Shown here one piece after another: positions 44,501-56,440 of a DNA stretch of 64,000 nucleotides (positions are counted from its first letter, which is position 1; the number at the start of each line of letters is the position of its first letter). Origin of the DNA: Mya arenaria (taxonomy: Eukaryota > Mollusca > Bivalvia > Myida > Myidae). The translations under genes and the position numbers were made by a program. The notes beneath the pieces are model-generated. The model saw only the letters and a program-made list of their open reading frames with translations, had not been told where the DNA came from and did not search any database. The DNA lies in NCBI RefSeq assembly GCF_026914265.1, contig NC_069136.1:35739406-35803405 (forward strand), in the 5' to 3' direction.

Positions 44501-45282
44501 GTGTCATAGTTTTTCACACCTTACTGCGAATGCAGTCAGGCATCGGCTTGAGATGATTCATTTTGGTGATGTAGAATATAATTGCTGGTTAACACAATCT
44601 GAATATATCATTCAAAAATGACATCAGATTCATACATGTGCTGTCATTTTGTTTTAAATGTTTTATGTTGTTTTAATAAAAGTATAGTAACGAATTATTT
44701 GTCAATTATTAAACAATAAATCAACAAATATTTTTATATACGAAAGATAACTCAAACTGAGTGTATTGTATTCGTAACGTGTAACCGACATTGCAATTAT
44801 CAAGACTGAGTATTTCACATCATCTATAATTCGCGAAGGTTGTTATTTGCAAAAAATTGTTAATCCTAAACACCGCTTTTCTGAAGTAACTTGTTGGGTC
44901 CCTACAACTTGGGATTAATGGTGTTCAACACCGTCTGTATTATGAACATTCAACATTAATAAGAGCCAAACAAAAATAATTTTGTGGTTCCTATAACATG
45001 CTGAAAAAAACAACAGGCTATGTATTTACCGAAAACATTTGAATTTAGAATATTATTTGATAGTGTTTATTATATTGCTTACAATCATGTTTGTCAAAAT
45101 ACCGGTACCTCCCGATGGCAATGATCCTGTATATGCCTGCACAATGATGGAGCATTAATAAAGTAACCCTGTAATAAAATGAAAAAAAACATACCAATGG
45201 CAAGTATTTTTCCTTCAAGTGACTCGAGCGGCACAGGTTTTCCAGTGGAGCCCAGCAGCTGCCACAGACCATGCACCCCCAT
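21922..45282 (-). CDS. ERCC5: XPG/ERCC5 structure-specific endonuclease, 16 coding exons
   Basis: XPG cuts the 3-prime side of the repair bubble in nucleotide excision repair in the nucleus, working with TFIIH, XPA, RPA and PCNA. Coding exons (minus strand): 45195-45282, 44088-44263, 43239-43444, 42714-42783, 42158-42301, 39934-41095, 39294-39415, 36777-37210, 36183-36276, 35777-35896, 35147-35334, 33833-33945, 33210-33359, 28983-29085, 24282-24366, 21922-23523. Every junction keeps phase; 4857 bases give about 1618 residues against 1186 in human, the excess lying in the acidic spacer and C-terminal tail. Start [17 protein letters not shown] matches the family start exactly. Catalytic acids D30, D77, E888, E890, D909, D911 and D960 are present. 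All introns are GT-AG except the last one, between exons 14 and 15, which is AT-AC. It is divergent from LCMT1. Confidence 0.97.
24282..35334 (-). CDS. ERCC5: XPG exons 11-15: internal nuclease (XPG-I) and helix-hairpin-helix
   Basis: Exon 11 reads [20 protein letters not shown] and [17 protein letters not shown], with the paired Glu and Asp residues of the active site. Exon 12 reads [20 protein letters not shown], the helix-hairpin-helix DNA-binding region. Exon 13 reads [20 protein letters not shown] with a WWERAQ helix. Exon 14 ends NPDQLR plus two bases; exon 15 reads [20 protein letters not shown], matching REFCQRYFGWNRTKTDESL of human XPG at identical spacing once joined over the AT-AC intron. 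Confidence 0.95.
25309..25661. mobile_element. MITE with AAAGCTGCACTC ends, copy 1
   Basis: aaagctgcactcccacagat at the left and atctgtgagagtgcagcttt at the right are near-perfect inverted ends. The interior contains ttttgtcttggaaagagca and ggcttaaaccgctactaacg. Two relatives lie at 28,219 and 29,192. It splits a unit of the surrounding array. Confidence 0.85.
26829..28046. mobile_element. Interspersed element with about 170 bp tandem units
   Basis: It begins aagagctgtcttaagacagc and ends cttcgaatagtcgagct, splitting a unit of the array at acttcaac/aaaaatgaac. Inside, (g)tcaatcaggggc recurs at 27,327, 27,490, 27,665 and 27,834, each with gtgatgg(t/c)(c/t)ctgaac. Architecture resembles the pearl-like elements of this window. 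Confidence 0.7.
28219..28566. mobile_element. MITE with AAAGCTGCACTC ends, copy 2
   Basis: aaagttgcactctcacagat to aatctgtgagagtacagctt, with the same interior as the copies at 25,309 and 29,192. Confidence 0.85.
29485..30404. mobile_element. Pearl-like element with about 143 bp units, nested in a MITE
   Basis: It begins agggccctgaaggccctgta then tcgctcacctgat, and ends agcactttgtgctcaggtga gct. The phrase gacctggtgacctagttttt recurs about five times at 133-152 bp spacing. A gacgacgacgacgg run lies near 30,338. Its ends resemble those of the element at 3,729. Confidence 0.75.
30429..31320. mobile_element. DNA transposon remnant with 6 bp target duplication ATGTAC
   Basis: cagacaatgcgaa at the left and ttcgcgttgtctg at the right are inverted ends (12 of 13 match). 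ATGTAC flanks both sides (30,423-30,428 and 31,321-31,326) and sibling MITE copies show the empty site. The 892 bp interior has repeated gtccg(g/t) and gacaggtaaa motifs and no transposase. Six-base duplications occur in some hAT, IS3EU and Dada groups; I cannot choose. Confidence 0.8.
31382..31774. mobile_element. hAT-like MITE with 17 bp perfect inverted repeats
   Basis: cagtgttctgccaagga (31,382-31,398) and tccttggcagaacactg (31,758-31,774) are exact complements. ATTGAAG flanks both sides (31,375-31,381; 31,775-31,781). The CAG..CTG ends suggest hAT, although hAT duplications are usually 8 bp. Confidence 0.8.
31939..32292 (+). other. Unrecognised 117-residue frame in an XPG intron
   Basis: The plus frame, antisense to XPG, contains [40 protein letters not shown] and [15 protein letters not shown]. 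Trp, Tyr and Phe content is protein-like, and an overlapping frame upstream ([20 protein letters not shown]) adds to the impression. It may be a decayed gene or transposon fragment. No family is recognised. Confidence 0.3.
32291..32900. repeat. Minisatellite, about 30-31 bp unit, about 20 copies
   Basis: The unit gatctgaggtcaagtcccaa ccatttagct repeats with variants from 32,291 to about 32,900. Units of 30 bp keep several frames open, which explains three overlapping Leu/Arg/Ser or Asp/Leu/Thr repeat frames; none is likely to be a gene. Confidence 0.95.
34175..34440. repeat. Minisatellite, about 22 bp unit
   Basis: gacaattttgtttggttaaata repeats about ten times with small changes, in the XPG intron between exons 11 and 12. 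Confidence 0.9.
34694..35055. mobile_element. Short DNA transposon with 14 bp ends and 7 bp duplication
   Basis: catacatgccatat (34,694-34,707) and atatggcatgtatg (35,042-35,055) are exact complements, flanked by GTTTATT on both sides (34,687-34,693; 35,056-35,062). The interior repeats ccaggggatttt at least four times and contains a cccccggcggggg palindrome. It ends 91 bases from exon 11. Confidence 0.85.
35777..43444 (-). CDS. ERCC5: XPG exons 3-10: spacer region
   Basis: Residues about 89-872 form the long disordered acidic spacer that contacts TFIIH. Recognisable landmarks: [13 protein letters not shown] (exon 3, like LYVLPPLQEEE of human), [19 protein letters not shown] (exon 5, the ubiquitin-binding-like helix), [17 protein letters not shown] (exon 6), [10 protein letters not shown] (exon 7, like SFIEVQSV) and [18 protein letters not shown] (exon 10, just before the I domain). 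Exon 8 contains a short duplication, VEEVEEQV and VEDVEEQV. Exon 6 is 1162 bp, Ser/Asp-rich. Confidence 0.93.
36319..36395 (-). repeat. Decayed local copy of XPG exon 9
   Basis: The minus strand reads [18 protein letters not shown], matching [17 protein letters not shown] of exon 9 (36,183-36,276), which lies just downstream. Part of the right half is missing. The acceptor AG of the copy has become AA, whereas a gttggt donor-like site remains. It is most likely a non-functional partial tandem duplication. Confidence 0.75.
37735..38815 (-). mobile_element. Pearl-like element with about 147 bp units and ACGG-type microsatellite
   Basis: gttttcaagttatgctccgg recurs about seven times at roughly 147 bp spacing, with gggcaataactctgtaat and cttcctctcattgtgc in each unit. 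It runs into cggaccgaccgac and gacggaccgacgg near 38,745 and ends gtcgggggtata; the other end reads taatacctccgaacg. Same family as 1,225-1,700. Confidence 0.8.
41208..41395. mobile_element. Palindromic MITE with about 64 bp arms and TA duplication
   Basis: aaactggagcccacaaatcc at the left is complementary to the right end over about 64 bases with few mismatches. TA flanks both ends. It lies in the intron between XPG exons 5 and 6. Confidence 0.8.
42840..43085 (-). repeat. Diverged tandem repeat in an XPG intron
   Basis: Two units share acataagcta(t/c)c, ccatcaatgctaact-like text and gaaacaa(a)/gcggaaacc. It resembles the core units of bivalve dispersed elements. No coding function. Confidence 0.5.
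44088..45282 (-). CDS. ERCC5: XPG exons 1-2: N-terminal nuclease (XPG-N) domain
   Basis: Exon 1 (45195-45282) encodes [20 protein letters not shown] to LAI; exon 2 (44088-44263) starts by completing D30 and continues [20 protein letters not shown] to [15 protein letters not shown], with D77. These two aspartates bind catalytic metal in FEN1/XPG nucleases, and both fall at the same residue numbers as in human XPG. The ATG is preceded by a TGTGTTTCAG acceptor at 45,300, so translation begins just inside the second exon and at least one untranslated exon lies upstream. An upstream in-frame ATG at 45,332 would be intronic. Confidence 0.95.
44283..44936. mobile_element. Pogo-like non-autonomous element in XPG intron 1
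   Basis: cagttgaacactgctattcc at the left and gtgttcaacaccgtctg at the right are imperfect inverted ends, and the interior carries cgaacaccg/ttccgaaa repeats typical of pogo/Tigger-type ends. The left end is only 19 bases from exon 2. Confidence 0.5.
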
Positions 45283-45374
45283 GGCTCACTCTCCAAAGCC
45301 TGAAACACAGACCAACCTTCTGAGCATCCCATTTCTTTATACTATTTTAGTGCTCCATTCCTCTTCAGCACCCC

Positions 45375-45560
45375 AGGGTATTCATAGCCTATATGACATC
45401 CTCTGCACCCAGCATATTCATAACCTATATCATATAGGTTATGAATACACTTGAGGTCCCAAGTATGCAAATATGGCAGCCTCCATGTATGTAAATGAAG
45501 AAATTATAAATGAATTTGGGTTATGAATACACTGGGGTGCAGAGGATGTGCTCAATTATA
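45375..45560. repeat. Palindromic repeat with CATCCTCTGCACC ends
   Basis: tattcataacctatat and atataggttatgaata form a perfect hairpin around 45,417-45,449. catcctctgcaccc to its left and gggtgcagaggatg to its right are complements, so the whole is a MITE-like structure 100-280 bases upstream of the XPG start codon. Confidence 0.7.
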
Positions 45561-46282
45561 TTACCAAGCCTGACACTGGTAGTTTGTTTCTCATTATAAT
45601 ACTTTATACATAAAATTAAATATCTATGAACCTGTGGAGATTAAAACATTGAGTGGAGGTGAAATCGGAGATAATATAACAACTGGATCAGGCGCGTCGC
45701 TGCCTATACACTGCTGAATCCACTTGATTCTAACAAAAAAAATCATAAAGAACCAGCCAAAGTTGCAATAAGCGTACATGATTGAATTTGCCAGTACTAA
45801 ATAAAGCACCTCAGAACACCCAGAATGCACATAGTTTTCCGAGGGTGCATGCCCCCATATCCCACTAGCACAAATATGAATCCAAATGAATAGAGGGCTA
45901 GCTACACTCCTGCAGACTGTTCATGTCAGTAACACTCAGAAGAGGAGTTGACATTAAACAGAGATAGATAATGTGAATTTTTCAAGCGTAGACTGTAGAG
46001 ATTTTTCTAAATAATCACATAAATCACCTTTTAACTGGCTTATAATGAAGGTAAAATGTGCAAATATGTACGGTTGTCATAGTCTGCATTCGCTCGAAAA
46101 GATCTTAAATTTTGATGTTTTTTGGTCTATAGATAGAAATGTACAAGGCGTAGTAATGGTAGGATGTAACCGTCGCTCCTGGTCACATAATTTCGTGATA
46201 TTTGATATTATAAAAACAATGAACAACACAAAAATGTGGTAGTAAACAGGGGAAATGAGAAAACAACGGTTTATAAACAAAC
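45561..46282. other. Probable first intron of XPG (untranslated region)
   Basis: No coding signal. If the untranslated exon at 46,283 is real, this belongs to an intron ending at the acceptor next to 45,299. Confidence 0.35.
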
Positions 46283-46513
46283 CTTAAACACTTCTGGCGT
46301 CTTTAAACCAGTTGTCAATCGTTTGTAAATCGAATGCGGATCAAATTTGAAAACAATTGCGCAAAGCAAAAGCCCGTGCAACGATTTTGCAATTTTCACA
46401 AGTAGATTATTACGCAACTTAGATAGAGCTTGTCAAAATGTAAACAAAATGTTAAAATTGTTGCAAAAGTAATTATTTCTCAATTGAAGTGAATTGACAG
46501 CCAGTTCCCAGCG
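46283..46513. promoter_or_regulatory. Probable shared XPG/LCMT1 promoter and XPG untranslated exon
   Basis: On the minus strand CCAGAAGTGTTTAAG/GTTTGT at 46,283 is a good donor for a 5-prime untranslated XPG exon, to pair with the acceptor at 45,300. LCMT1 starts at 46,514 on the other strand. The interval between would be a short bidirectional promoter; no TATA box is obvious. This is inference. Confidence 0.45.
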
Positions 46514-50747
<4,234 letters not shown>

Positions 50748-53383
50748 TCCTTGAGTTGTTTAAACATTGGAATATACTGTTGATTGTGTTAATTTAATGA
50801 GAGCCTGTTTTCAGAATTTTTTTTATAGTTTTGTCAATTTTGTATGAAGCATTATTTATTTATTGTGAAACGTCTGGACAAATTCATATTTTGCTAGGTT
50901 TAAATTGCACTACCAAATAATTTTATGATTATTTTGAAATATTTGTAAGATAGCTCTTGCCAACATCTAACTTCAATCCTTTGATTGTTAACCTGTTAGT
51001 TATCATTGAAATAACCAGTACATGTAGTTAGAGATTATCATTATTTGACTGTCACTCATGATTTTAAGTGTGTGTGAAATCAGAGTCCATTAGACTTTAC
51101 CTTCCAACATCACATTCTATTTATTTTATCTTCCTGACTGTTATTAACTGATGATTGAGCAACTTCGTAATATGTAGTACTGCTTCTCCTTGACATGTAC
51201 ACAGACACCATAAATTGAGTCATGAACACCAAAACAATGTTTCGCTGTCATTTTTAATTTTCCTTATGTTTATTGTACTTTCTGCGTTTTTTCTATGCGA
51301 TGTTTGAATTTTTAATATTGATATTGACGTTGTCACAATTGAAATATATTTCCTAACCTTCATGTCTTCTCAATTACTGCTGACCCAAATAATATTGGCA
51401 TAAAGAGAAAGGGAGAAGGAAGTACTCAAAATACATAGGTGAAATTAAATTAAACAATTTGAAAATACTGATAGTTAAACCCCGTTGGCTCAACTCCCTG
51501 GCGCCAGGGAAAATACCTCGAGCCTCGGAAAATTTGAGCCAAGCAGGAATGTTAACCTTCAGTATAAAGGAATCAGTCCTTTACATCCAGTTCAAGCTCA
51601 TGAGGAATTCAACCCAAGCAAGTAGTAGCCAACAGGGTTTGACTGTGGGTATTTCGATTCTGAAATGCACTTTCAAATTCATTTTTACTACTGAAAACTT
51701 TCACCTATGAAGCTATTTTTCTTCTTTGTCTTTTCAATCCATGATGCATATGTATTACTTTAATTGATATAATTTTTTACATTCCCTGTGAAATTGAATA
51801 GGTTGAAACAGATGTTTTCATTTTGCTACTATCCCAGTGTGTGGTTATTTTTTGTAACTAGTAATGGCATGTTTAAAAGGACAGTGCCAGATTTGTTTTA
51901 AATCTTTGTTGTAATGCAGTAATTTTACTTACTTTTATTATCATCAAACAGTAACTGGCGAATACTCATTTGAACAAAATTTTGTATATCCAAGCCTAAA
52001 ATAATTCATTTTTCAAAAATTGTAACTAACATGTTCTCGAAAATGTGGTATTTTCTTTCACATTCTTATTTATAATTATTAGCTATAGAACGTAATTTTA
52101 AAGTTTTGGTTCTGTTTCATCATTTCAATAAGCATTTTTGTGTAAATTTCACACCAATATATTATTTTTTTTATTTTCAATACTGTATATATCCTATTAG
52201 ATGCCCCTGTTAGTGTCTTTGAAAATTCTGCGTGCTTAAAATGAACCATTTTCCCCGATTCAGCAACTTTTTAAATTCTGCAAACAAAAACATGAACTGC
52301 ATGTGAGCCATAAACATTCTTTGCTGTGTAAATCTATAAAAGGGTCCACTCAATCCATGGCTTATATATATTATTGCACATTTGAGCAACATTTTTGCTA
52401 CTGTCTGTGTATAATAGGGTTTGGATTTTTTTGTAACTGCATGAATTTAACATGTGCCCCAAAATGACAGTTGTAAGAATGCTTTTATCAGAATTTTTCA
52501 TGAATTTGGAGTTTTTAGGTTAAGGTATTATTTGGTTATGTCACAAAATGAGAAAATAGACCCACGAAAATACCCCAACGCAACCACTAGGGCATGCAGG
52601 TTTAATAGGACATGCACGGTATCTAACACTTTAAAACATGAACAACTCCCTTTAAAAATTTGTGCTACATTGTAATGCAGAATATGAAGCAAATCTTCAC
52701 ATTCATAGTCCCCGCCAATTGAAATGAAATGTTTTAAACACCCATTCCCAATCATCAGAGGGCATAGCATTATCATATTATATAGTGTATGAAAAACCAA
52801 TACCAAAAGCCAGTAATTATACAATCTTTGTTTTGGGACGTTATAAGTAAATTAAAAGCGCTTTTCACTACCAGCGAGATAACAATTGACCTTACAAAAA
52901 AGTAACTCGGCGCCTGGTCAGGTTCCAAGCTGTTTGCCACTCAGTCAATATATGCCCAAAGTTTTAAGTAAATTGAAAGAAATTTAGAATAAACCAGACA
53001 ACATAAAGTATTGTGGTATCTAAAGCATTTTGTTTACCCGCACAAGTATGAGATTAATAAAGTAGTTATTTAATTTAGCCTCAACTTTTTATTACACGAA
53101 TAACCAACATAGTGTGATATGCATGTTAACTTTGCATGATATACATGTTAACTTTGCATGGTAAACATGTATACTGGGTGGTATCCATGTTAAAAATGAA
53201 ACATGTAAATTTTGCCATAAAAATCATGTATGATAACTTTGTGTGGTAAACATGCTGTGTTTGTTTTGTTTTTGTTACTTGCTGTGCTAACATTTCAAGT
53301 TTATCATGTTAACCAGCTGCATTTGCATAACAATGTAGTCTCGTTTTTAACGAAAATAAAGCTTTGCAAATTCATTCATGTAT
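50748..53383 (+). other. LCMT1 3-prime untranslated region and intergenic sequence
   Basis: No further gene. AATAAA occurs at 53,056 and 53,355 among other places; neither is decisive. Around 53,105-53,260 the phrase gcatg(a/g)ta(t/a)acatgttaac repeats at short intervals. Confidence 0.4.
51472..51645. mobile_element. Short pogo-like MITE
   Basis: tagttaaaccccgttggctc at the left and agccaacagggtttgactg at the right are inverted ends with few mismatches, around a 130 bp core containing ctcggaaaatttgagccaag. Target duplication not certain. Confidence 0.65.
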
Positions 53384-54210
53384 ATCTTTTATGAGTGACC
53401 CTTCACCTTTACTCGTATGACGGGGGCTATCAATTGGGGCATATTAGTTTAAACTTTATTTAATTTTACAACGATTGTGAAACAAGCTATTACAACTTAT
53501 ATTAATCACTCACGTTGGCATGATGTTGCGCGAGAGTGTGGTCTTGTGTTGTGGGGGAAACCGGAGTACCCGGAGAAAACCCACTTGTCCGGCTTGGTGA
53601 CCACTAACCAAACTCATATGCCCCCAGGCCGGGAATCGAACCCGGGTCGCCTTGGTGAGAAGCGAGTGCGCTAACCACTGCGCTAACCGGACAACCTAAC
53701 GGGGCATATTAAAGAACCAGTGTAGCTCTAACCACAATCTGTCTGTCTGTGGTGTATGCCCCACAACCTCACAAGACGGATACTCTTGCGTATTTTTATT
53801 ATGAGAGACCCTTCACCTTAACTCGTGTGATGGTGCTATAAACTGGCACACATTAAAGAACCAGTGTAGCTCTAACCACAATCTGTCTGTCTGTGGTGTA
53901 TGCCCCACAACCTCACAAGACGGATACTCTTGCGTATTTTTATTATGAGTGACCCTTCACCTTAACTCGTGTGACGGGGCTATCAATTGGGGCATATTAA
54001 AGAACCAGTGTAGCTCTAACCACAATCTGTCTGTGGTGTATGCCCCACAAACTCACAAGACTGATACTCTTGCGTATTTTTTTATTATGAGTGACCCTTC
54101 ACCTTTACTGGTGTGATGGTGCTATAAACTGGCACACATTATTGAACCAGAACATATCTAACCAAGGTTGAATTCTGTAAGTGCAATATGCTCCACAACC
54201 TCACACAACT
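53384..54210. repeat. Minisatellite, about 144 bp unit, about four copies
   Basis: ttaaagaaccagtgtagctc begins units near 53,709, 53,853 and 53,997 (144 bp period) with a more diverged unit at about 54,137 and a split unit at the left. Each contains tgtatgccccacaacctcac and gagtgacccttcaccttaac-type text. Confidence 0.9.
53447..53700 (-). mobile_element. tRNA-headed SINE, minus orientation, with 11 bp target duplication
   Basis: Reverse-complement of the family at 20,315: B box ggttcgattcc appears as ggaatcgaacc, head cggttagcgcagtggttagc at the right, tail at the left. GGGGCATATTA flanks both sides (53,436-53,446; 53,701-53,711). It sits inside a unit of the 144 bp minisatellite, whose intact units show the empty site. 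Confidence 0.95.
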
Positions 54211-55369
54211 TGTACTCTTACTGGGCCCATGGAAATGCTAGGGTTAAAAAGTAAATGTACAAAAATGTACATCAGTTCCCCCATGTTGTCCCTTTGAAGA
54301 CATAAGTGATCAAATATATTTTCTAAGAGTTATCACAGTTGCCTATTTATAGTATAGTTTTTGTCTGCATCTTATACCCCCTATCTTCTTATACCCAGTC
54401 ATTTATGGTATATAAAACACAAAACACAATGATGGTTCATGTTTTTTTTAGTAACAATTTCATTAAAACACAGAACAACATTTACCAGTACGGTTAAAAG
54501 ATCTTAATAGCAATAAAATTCATGTATATTAAGATAAATCAAGTCATAAAATATTGCAATAAAATATTAAATGCCGTATAGTCTCGGTCGTTGTATTACA
54601 AGTATACAAGACTTACAGAATACTTAAGTAAAAAATATTTTAAACACCTTTTAAAATTTATTATATTTTTGTTTAAAAATTAATTTAAAACTTGATGGAA
54701 GGAATTTCATAAAAATCTATGGCACTAGATATTTGCAAAGAAAATAATACCTGAATCAACAACAAAAAAATCTAGTTTTTTTTATTGATAAAAAAGATTT
54801 AAAAATCAAAATATGGCAATTACAAACATTAATACATAATTTTCACAGAATATAATTCCGATTATTACCTGCAAAATATATGTAATCATTCTCGATATGA
54901 TCTCATTCAAGCAAATTTTTATACTGCTACAAATCATACCTCATTTATATATAATAAACAAATATATTATCATATTTACTATAAATATTTCACATTAAAA
55001 AACCCACATTATTCTGCCAAGATTTGAGCAGGCCCGCATGTATGCAATCTTCAGTTTTTTGAAGTTGACAAAGAGGCACTGCTCAAGATACCTTTTTTCT
55101 TTCAATAATTGTTGAAAATATTCTCCATTTCTCAAGTGTGAAAACATGAACATGTAGAACATAAAATTATAGAAACAATACTACAACATACAGAATAATA
55201 TTAATATTATCACATCTATGCATACCAATCATTTCAACATACAGACAAAATAATAAGAATTGAGTGCAACATGTATTCTGAATCTAAATAAAGATGACTG
55301 AAGAATTTCATGGGTTTCTTAAGTAGGTTTTGCATATTTTGACACCGATATATATCTTTATTTATATAA
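54211..55369. other. Intergenic sequence and 3-prime region of the RNF169-like gene
   Basis: Very AT-rich. No coding signal on either strand. It should contain the 3-prime untranslated end of the minus-strand gene; no single polyadenylation signal stands out. Confidence 0.4.
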
Positions 55370-56440
55370 CTAGGTTTTAGAGTCAACCCTATTCCTGGTT
55401 TGGCGGAGCTGGTATTCCTCAGTCGTGCCCTTAAACCGAAGACTACTCAAGTGCAGCTTGGCCTCCAGTTCAAACTGTCTCTGTAGCTCCTCCGCCATAC
55501 GTCGATCTTTCTCCTCCTGATCTTCTCGACTTAGTTGCCGAGCAGCGAAATAGTCTGTAACAGTTCGTGCTTGTTTTTTAGTTACCGGTTTTGAGATAGT
55601 TTTCCGTGTTTGTCGTAATGGTTGACGAGAGGTTTTTAGCTGTCTTTTTTGTCCCTTACTGGCTGTTTTATTGTTCACAGTTTTATTGCAGTTTTGGTTT
55701 GTGTTTTGTTCTAATTTAGTGGCGGTAAAGTTGAGCTTTCTTCGTTTTGCATTATGGAAGACATCCTCCTCGATTTCCAAACAGGAATCACTTTCCTCAC
55801 AGTCACTATTGCTATTGTCACTTTCATTTGCAACATTACTATCACCCGATGGTTTTTTCTTACGTAAGTTATCATACAGGAAGTTGGGATCTTGCGCAGA
55901 TTTGTACGTCCTGCCTGATCTTGTCGTCTTCTTATGGCTTGATTTTGCCAATCCATTCAGTTTAACATTACACTCTGGTGAATAAGTCGAATCTGTTGTC
56001 TGCTGCAGACTTTCCATAGGCTTGGCCCACTTCATTAGAGTTGCCTGAGGACTTTCCATGTACCTATTTTTTGTTTTGGCACCTCTCCGCTTTCTAGACA
56101 GCCTTCCATTATTGACCTTTGCAGGATCTTTTTGCTCGTTGTCCACTTTTTGTACCTTAAACTCACTTTCAACAACTCCTTCACAAAAAACGTCTGTATC
56201 AAATTCAGGCTCAAGGGGGATAATGAGTTTCTTCTTAACGTTGCCTGGCCCAGCCTGATCTCCCGCATGTTTGTGACCAAGATTAGAGTTGGATATATCC
56301 CGAAAGTCAACACTCCGGTTCCCACCGGGCCCCGGCGCTACATGGGTTGGCGTTGCAGACTGCTGGGACTCTGGGTTCAAGTTCTCGTCAGGCTGGGAGC
56401 CAGACTCTAATGTGCATGTAGACTTGCTGAATTTGTTGAC
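55370..56440 (-). CDS. RNF168/169-like terminal exon with MIU and LR motif
   Basis: The exon starts after GATATTTTAG with VNKFSKSTCTLESGSQP and ends at TAA-type stop after RNRVDSKT. Most of its 356 residues are disordered and basic (RLSRKRRGAKTKNR). The last 50 residues hold EEKDRRMAEELQRQFELEA, a MIU helix with the central Ala and Leu, then FKGTTEEYQLRQTR, corresponding to the LR motif of RNF169 (KGSVDQYLLRS). Together these bind ubiquitinated H2A nucleosomes in vertebrates. Just before the MIU lies ARTVTDYFAAR, which resembles a PCNA-binding motif with the TD pair of PIP degrons. Confidence 0.85.
   Translation of the reverse strand, partial: VNKFSKSTCTLESGSQPDENLNPESQQSATPTHVAPGPGGNRSVDFRDISNSNLGHKHAGDQAGPGNVKKKLIIPLEPEFDTDVFCEGVVESEFKVQKVDNEQKDPAKVNNGRLSRKRRGAKTKNRYMESPQATLMKWAKPMESLQQTTDSTYSPECNVKLNGLAKSSHKKTTRSGRTYKSAQDPNFLYDNLRKKKPSGDSNVANESDNSNSDCEESDSCLEIEEDVFHNAKRRKLNFTATKLEQNTNQNCNKTVNNKTASKGQKRQLKTSRQPLRQTRKTISKPVTKKQARTVTDYFAARQLSREDQEEKDRRMAEELQRQFELEAKLHLSSLRFKGTTEEYQLRQTRNRVDSKT

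Noticed and set aside
45283-45332. Upstream in-frame ATG extending XPG (MGCSEGWSVFQ...)
   Set aside because: A TGTGTTTCAG acceptor lies between it and the conserved MGVHGLW start, so this stretch is intronic.
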